A stretch of DNA of 15,059 bases from Patescibacteria group bacterium. GTDB taxonomy: Bacteria; Patescibacteriota; Microgenomatia; UBA10105. The position numbers and the translations under genes were made by a program. This document shows positions 13,329 through 15,059 of the stretch, piece by piece. The stretch is taken from assembly GCA_003524845.1 (NCBI GenBank), contig DQGR01000081.1:1-15059 (forward strand), given 5' to 3'. Below the pieces are notes generated by a model that was not told the DNA's origin, made no database searches, and saw only the letters and a program-made list of their open reading frames with translations. Each line of letters begins with the position of its first letter. Position 1 is the first letter of the stretch.

Positions 13329-14249
13329 ATGGCAAACATTCGAGAATTATTTAAAGCAGCTCAAGGGGAAACACCTGAAAGGAATTTATTGCAGGCACCT
13401 GAAATACCAGTTATTCAGCCTGGAAACCTTGTGTCTTTTGAGTTAGCTGATGATGAAAAGGTCGTTGGGTTTTGGGCTTCGCAACTATCTGAAACAGTTG
13501 GGTCAAAGCCTTTATACGACGGGACACTGTTCCTTGATCAAAGAATATCTGACCCACTCGGTATACCACACACGATTACTTACGCGTTTCTCATTGGAAT
13601 AAATACCCAAAACACGGTGGTGCTTGGCGATGATGCACAAGTTAAATCTACCACCAATTCAGCAGAGCTGGTGGTCCGGCTTCCACTCGGACACATGGGA
13701 CCTGTACTGCACCCGCAGGAACGAGAGCTGTGCTATACACTGAGAATTCCAGCAGTATCATCCTTGATTCATTCGTGGAGACCAGATGAAGGTGAAATAT
13801 TAGATTTACATACGGCAATTTCTAAGATTGAGCGGGTGTATGATCGGTTTAATTTACGGGAACTTGCGGAAGTGAATAATTGGCCGGGGAAAGACAGCAA
13901 AGATCCAATAACCTTGGACGATATCTACGCAACACTTGATGAGCACACGGACCTGGTGATAGGTGGATTGCGCGGACGATACTGGATGCATCCGGAAACT
14001 GGAATATTGTTTAGAAATGGAAAACCACAGCATATATTGCAAGATCGCAGGGATAGAGAGGAAATACACAGATCCAGAACAGTGTGGGATGCGGTGGCTG
14101 ATTCATCCATGTCATTCGTAAACAATAGAGATAGAAAACAGTTAGAACGAGCTGCGGCCTTTTGGTACTGGGGGAAGAAGCTGGGGCTAAGTGTTCCTCG
14201 TGAATTACAGCAAAGATTGCAAGATTTGGAATTGATGGAATTTAATTAA
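13329..14249 (+). CDS. Conserved-looking soluble protein of unknown function
   Basis: The frame is open from 13209, but its first 40 codons are the antisense of tRNA-Trp and its leader. The ATG at 13329 (MANIRELFKAA) is the first sensible start and gives 306 residues. The product is soluble, mixed alpha/beta in look, with a beta-rich first half (for example YDGTLFLDQRISDPLGIP) and a charged, helical C-terminus (ERAAAFWYWGKKLGLSVPRELQQRLQDLELM). There are no membrane segments or signal peptide, and I recognise no family or catalytic motif. It diverges from tRNA-Trp, whose promoter overlaps its upstream region, and ends 14 bp from the stop of a convergent gene of unknown type. No Shine-Dalgarno sequence is seen. 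Confidence 0.7.
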   Translation: MANIRELFKAAQGETPERNLLQAPEIPVIQPGNLVSFELADDEKVVGFWASQLSETVGSKPLYDGTLFLDQRISDPLGIPHTITYAFLIGINTQNTVVLGDDAQVKSTTNSAELVVRLPLGHMGPVLHPQERELCYTLRIPAVSSLIHSWRPDEGEILDLHTAISKIERVYDRFNLRELAEVNNWPGKDSKDPITLDDIYATLDEHTDLVIGGLRGRYWMHPETGILFRNGKPQHILQDRRDREEIHRSRTVWDAVADSSMSFVNNRDRKQLERAAAFWYWGKKLGLSVPRELQQRLQDLELMEFN

Positions 14250-14263
14250 ATTCTGCTATCCGG

Positions 14264-15025
14264 TTAAGCGGCTTTGTGGTGAAATTTGAGAAAATGAGTA
14301 GCAAAGATAAAACCAATCGCATATACATTTACCTGAACAGTCTTATCAAATGGTAGTTGACCAAGCATGATTTTTACGAGCATATCGCCTCCGAGTGAGG
14401 TTACACCACTGAGATTATTGATTCTCGCCAATTTGAGCGTCCACGGCGTCTTGGTTGGCGTAAAATCACGAATTCCCAATTTTTCAAGTTCTGTAGCTAA
14501 TTTTCCAGAATTACTAAACAACTTTCTTAACCTTCGTAAGTCTCCTTTTTCAAGTTCGGGTTTCAGCTCCAAGAGTCGCAGTTGACTGTCGGTAATGTCC
14601 TGAGTTATTGCAACTGGTAGACTGGGCATGTGGTTAATTTGATTTTCATCAACCGGGCCGTGAAGTTCCTGATAGGTATGATCGTACGTAGCTCTTACCT
14701 CTCTTCTAAATCGAGGATAGTCTTTGCCAAACGCATTTACCGCAGCAGCGCTATCCACGTCAACTAAGCCGTCTGCTGTTTCAACCATATCCATCGTCCT
14801 GCCGTACTGGGTATTGTAAACCAGGTTTTGGAGTTCTTGAGGAGTGTTCTCTGGGAATTCATACAGGTTTTGATCAATTGGATATTTTTGTAAATCAAAA
14901 CCCTTATGCGGTCGCAAAACTGTAATTGCTCCCAGAATATCCGGTACGAACTGGGTTTTCCCGGAAATATATTCGGTTTCAGTACCCGGTCTCCAACCAA
15001 AACCAACTCCGCCGTTACCAAACAT
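14264..15025 (-). CDS. Protein of unknown function with a Gly/aromatic-rich N-terminus
   Basis: A 253-residue protein. Residues 1-14 (MFGNGGVGFGWRPG) are unusually rich in Gly and aromatic residues. The middle is charged and probably helical (for example LRLLELKPELEKGDLRRLRK and GKLATELEKLGI), and the end has a short hydrophobic stretch (VNVYAIGFIFATHFLKF). An in-frame TGA seven codons upstream of the ATG at 15025 shows that the gene does begin here rather than continuing outside the window; GGTGG directly before the ATG may be the ribosome site. I recognise no domain. It is convergent with the 13329 gene. Confidence 0.65.
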   Translation of the reverse strand: MFGNGGVGFGWRPGTETEYISGKTQFVPDILGAITVLRPHKGFDLQKYPIDQNLYEFPENTPQELQNLVYNTQYGRTMDMVETADGLVDVDSAAAVNAFGKDYPRFRREVRATYDHTYQELHGPVDENQINHMPSLPVAITQDITDSQLRLLELKPELEKGDLRRLRKLFSNSGKLATELEKLGIRDFTPTKTPWTLKLARINNLSGVTSLGGDMLVKIMLGQLPFDKTVQVNVYAIGFIFATHFLKFHHKAA

Positions 15026-15059
15026 CCACCAAACTTTATGAACTCATTTCAAAACTCGT

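Noticed and set aside
1..15059. CRISPR array, insertion sequence or rRNA
   Set aside because: No spaced direct repeats, transposase-like protein or rRNA sequence was found.

Overview
The window reads as a chromosomal segment of an uncultured bacterium with small, tightly packed genes, most likely a Candidate Phyla Radiation (Patescibacteria) member of the Microgenomates type. That placement is an inference. It rests on the tandem cupredoxin-like proteins with a YHNH motif, a dockerin-like EF-hand tail, a DUF3096-like micro-protein, many starts without a Shine-Dalgarno sequence, very short intergenic gaps and a tRNA gene without encoded CCA. TGA is used as a stop and TGG as Trp, so the code looks standard.

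Layout. Positions 1-5831 hold envelope genes: a membrane-anchored protein of unknown function cut by the window edge, a DUF457/YdjM-like membrane protein, a membrane-anchored beta-rich protein, a GT87-like polyprenyl-linked glycosyltransferase, and a second large GT-C-like membrane protein. Positions 5841-7270 hold a two-gene minus-strand operon of paralogous cupredoxin-like proteins: one secreted with a dockerin-like tail, one anchored at both ends with a Pro/Ser/Thr stalk. Positions 7324-8480 hold a secreted low-complexity protein and a 50-residue DUF3096-like membrane protein, both with near-perfect Shine-Dalgarno sequences.

Positions 8481-13196 look like an acquired defence island. At about 8589-8596 a clan AA aspartic-protease gene stops after its DTGA/VLP motif, and at the same point a minus-strand conserved hypothetical gene loses its own C-terminus and runs into the antisense of the protease fragment. 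The island then carries a LexA-type self-cleaving repressor divergent from that gene, an N6-adenine DNA methyltransferase just downstream of LexA, a convergent PLD-family (NgoFVII/BfiI-like) restriction endonuclease, and a small XRE regulator placed like a controller (C) protein upstream of the nuclease. Palindromes suited to an operator lie before the regulator. A GC-rich segment with several strong hairpins (about 13000-13170) separates the island from tRNA-Trp(CCA).

The right flank (13270-15059) holds two convergent genes of unrecognised families. The most interesting idea is that the restriction-modification system is under two kinds of control: a C-protein loop on the nuclease side and a LexA/SOS-type repressor on the methyltransferase side.
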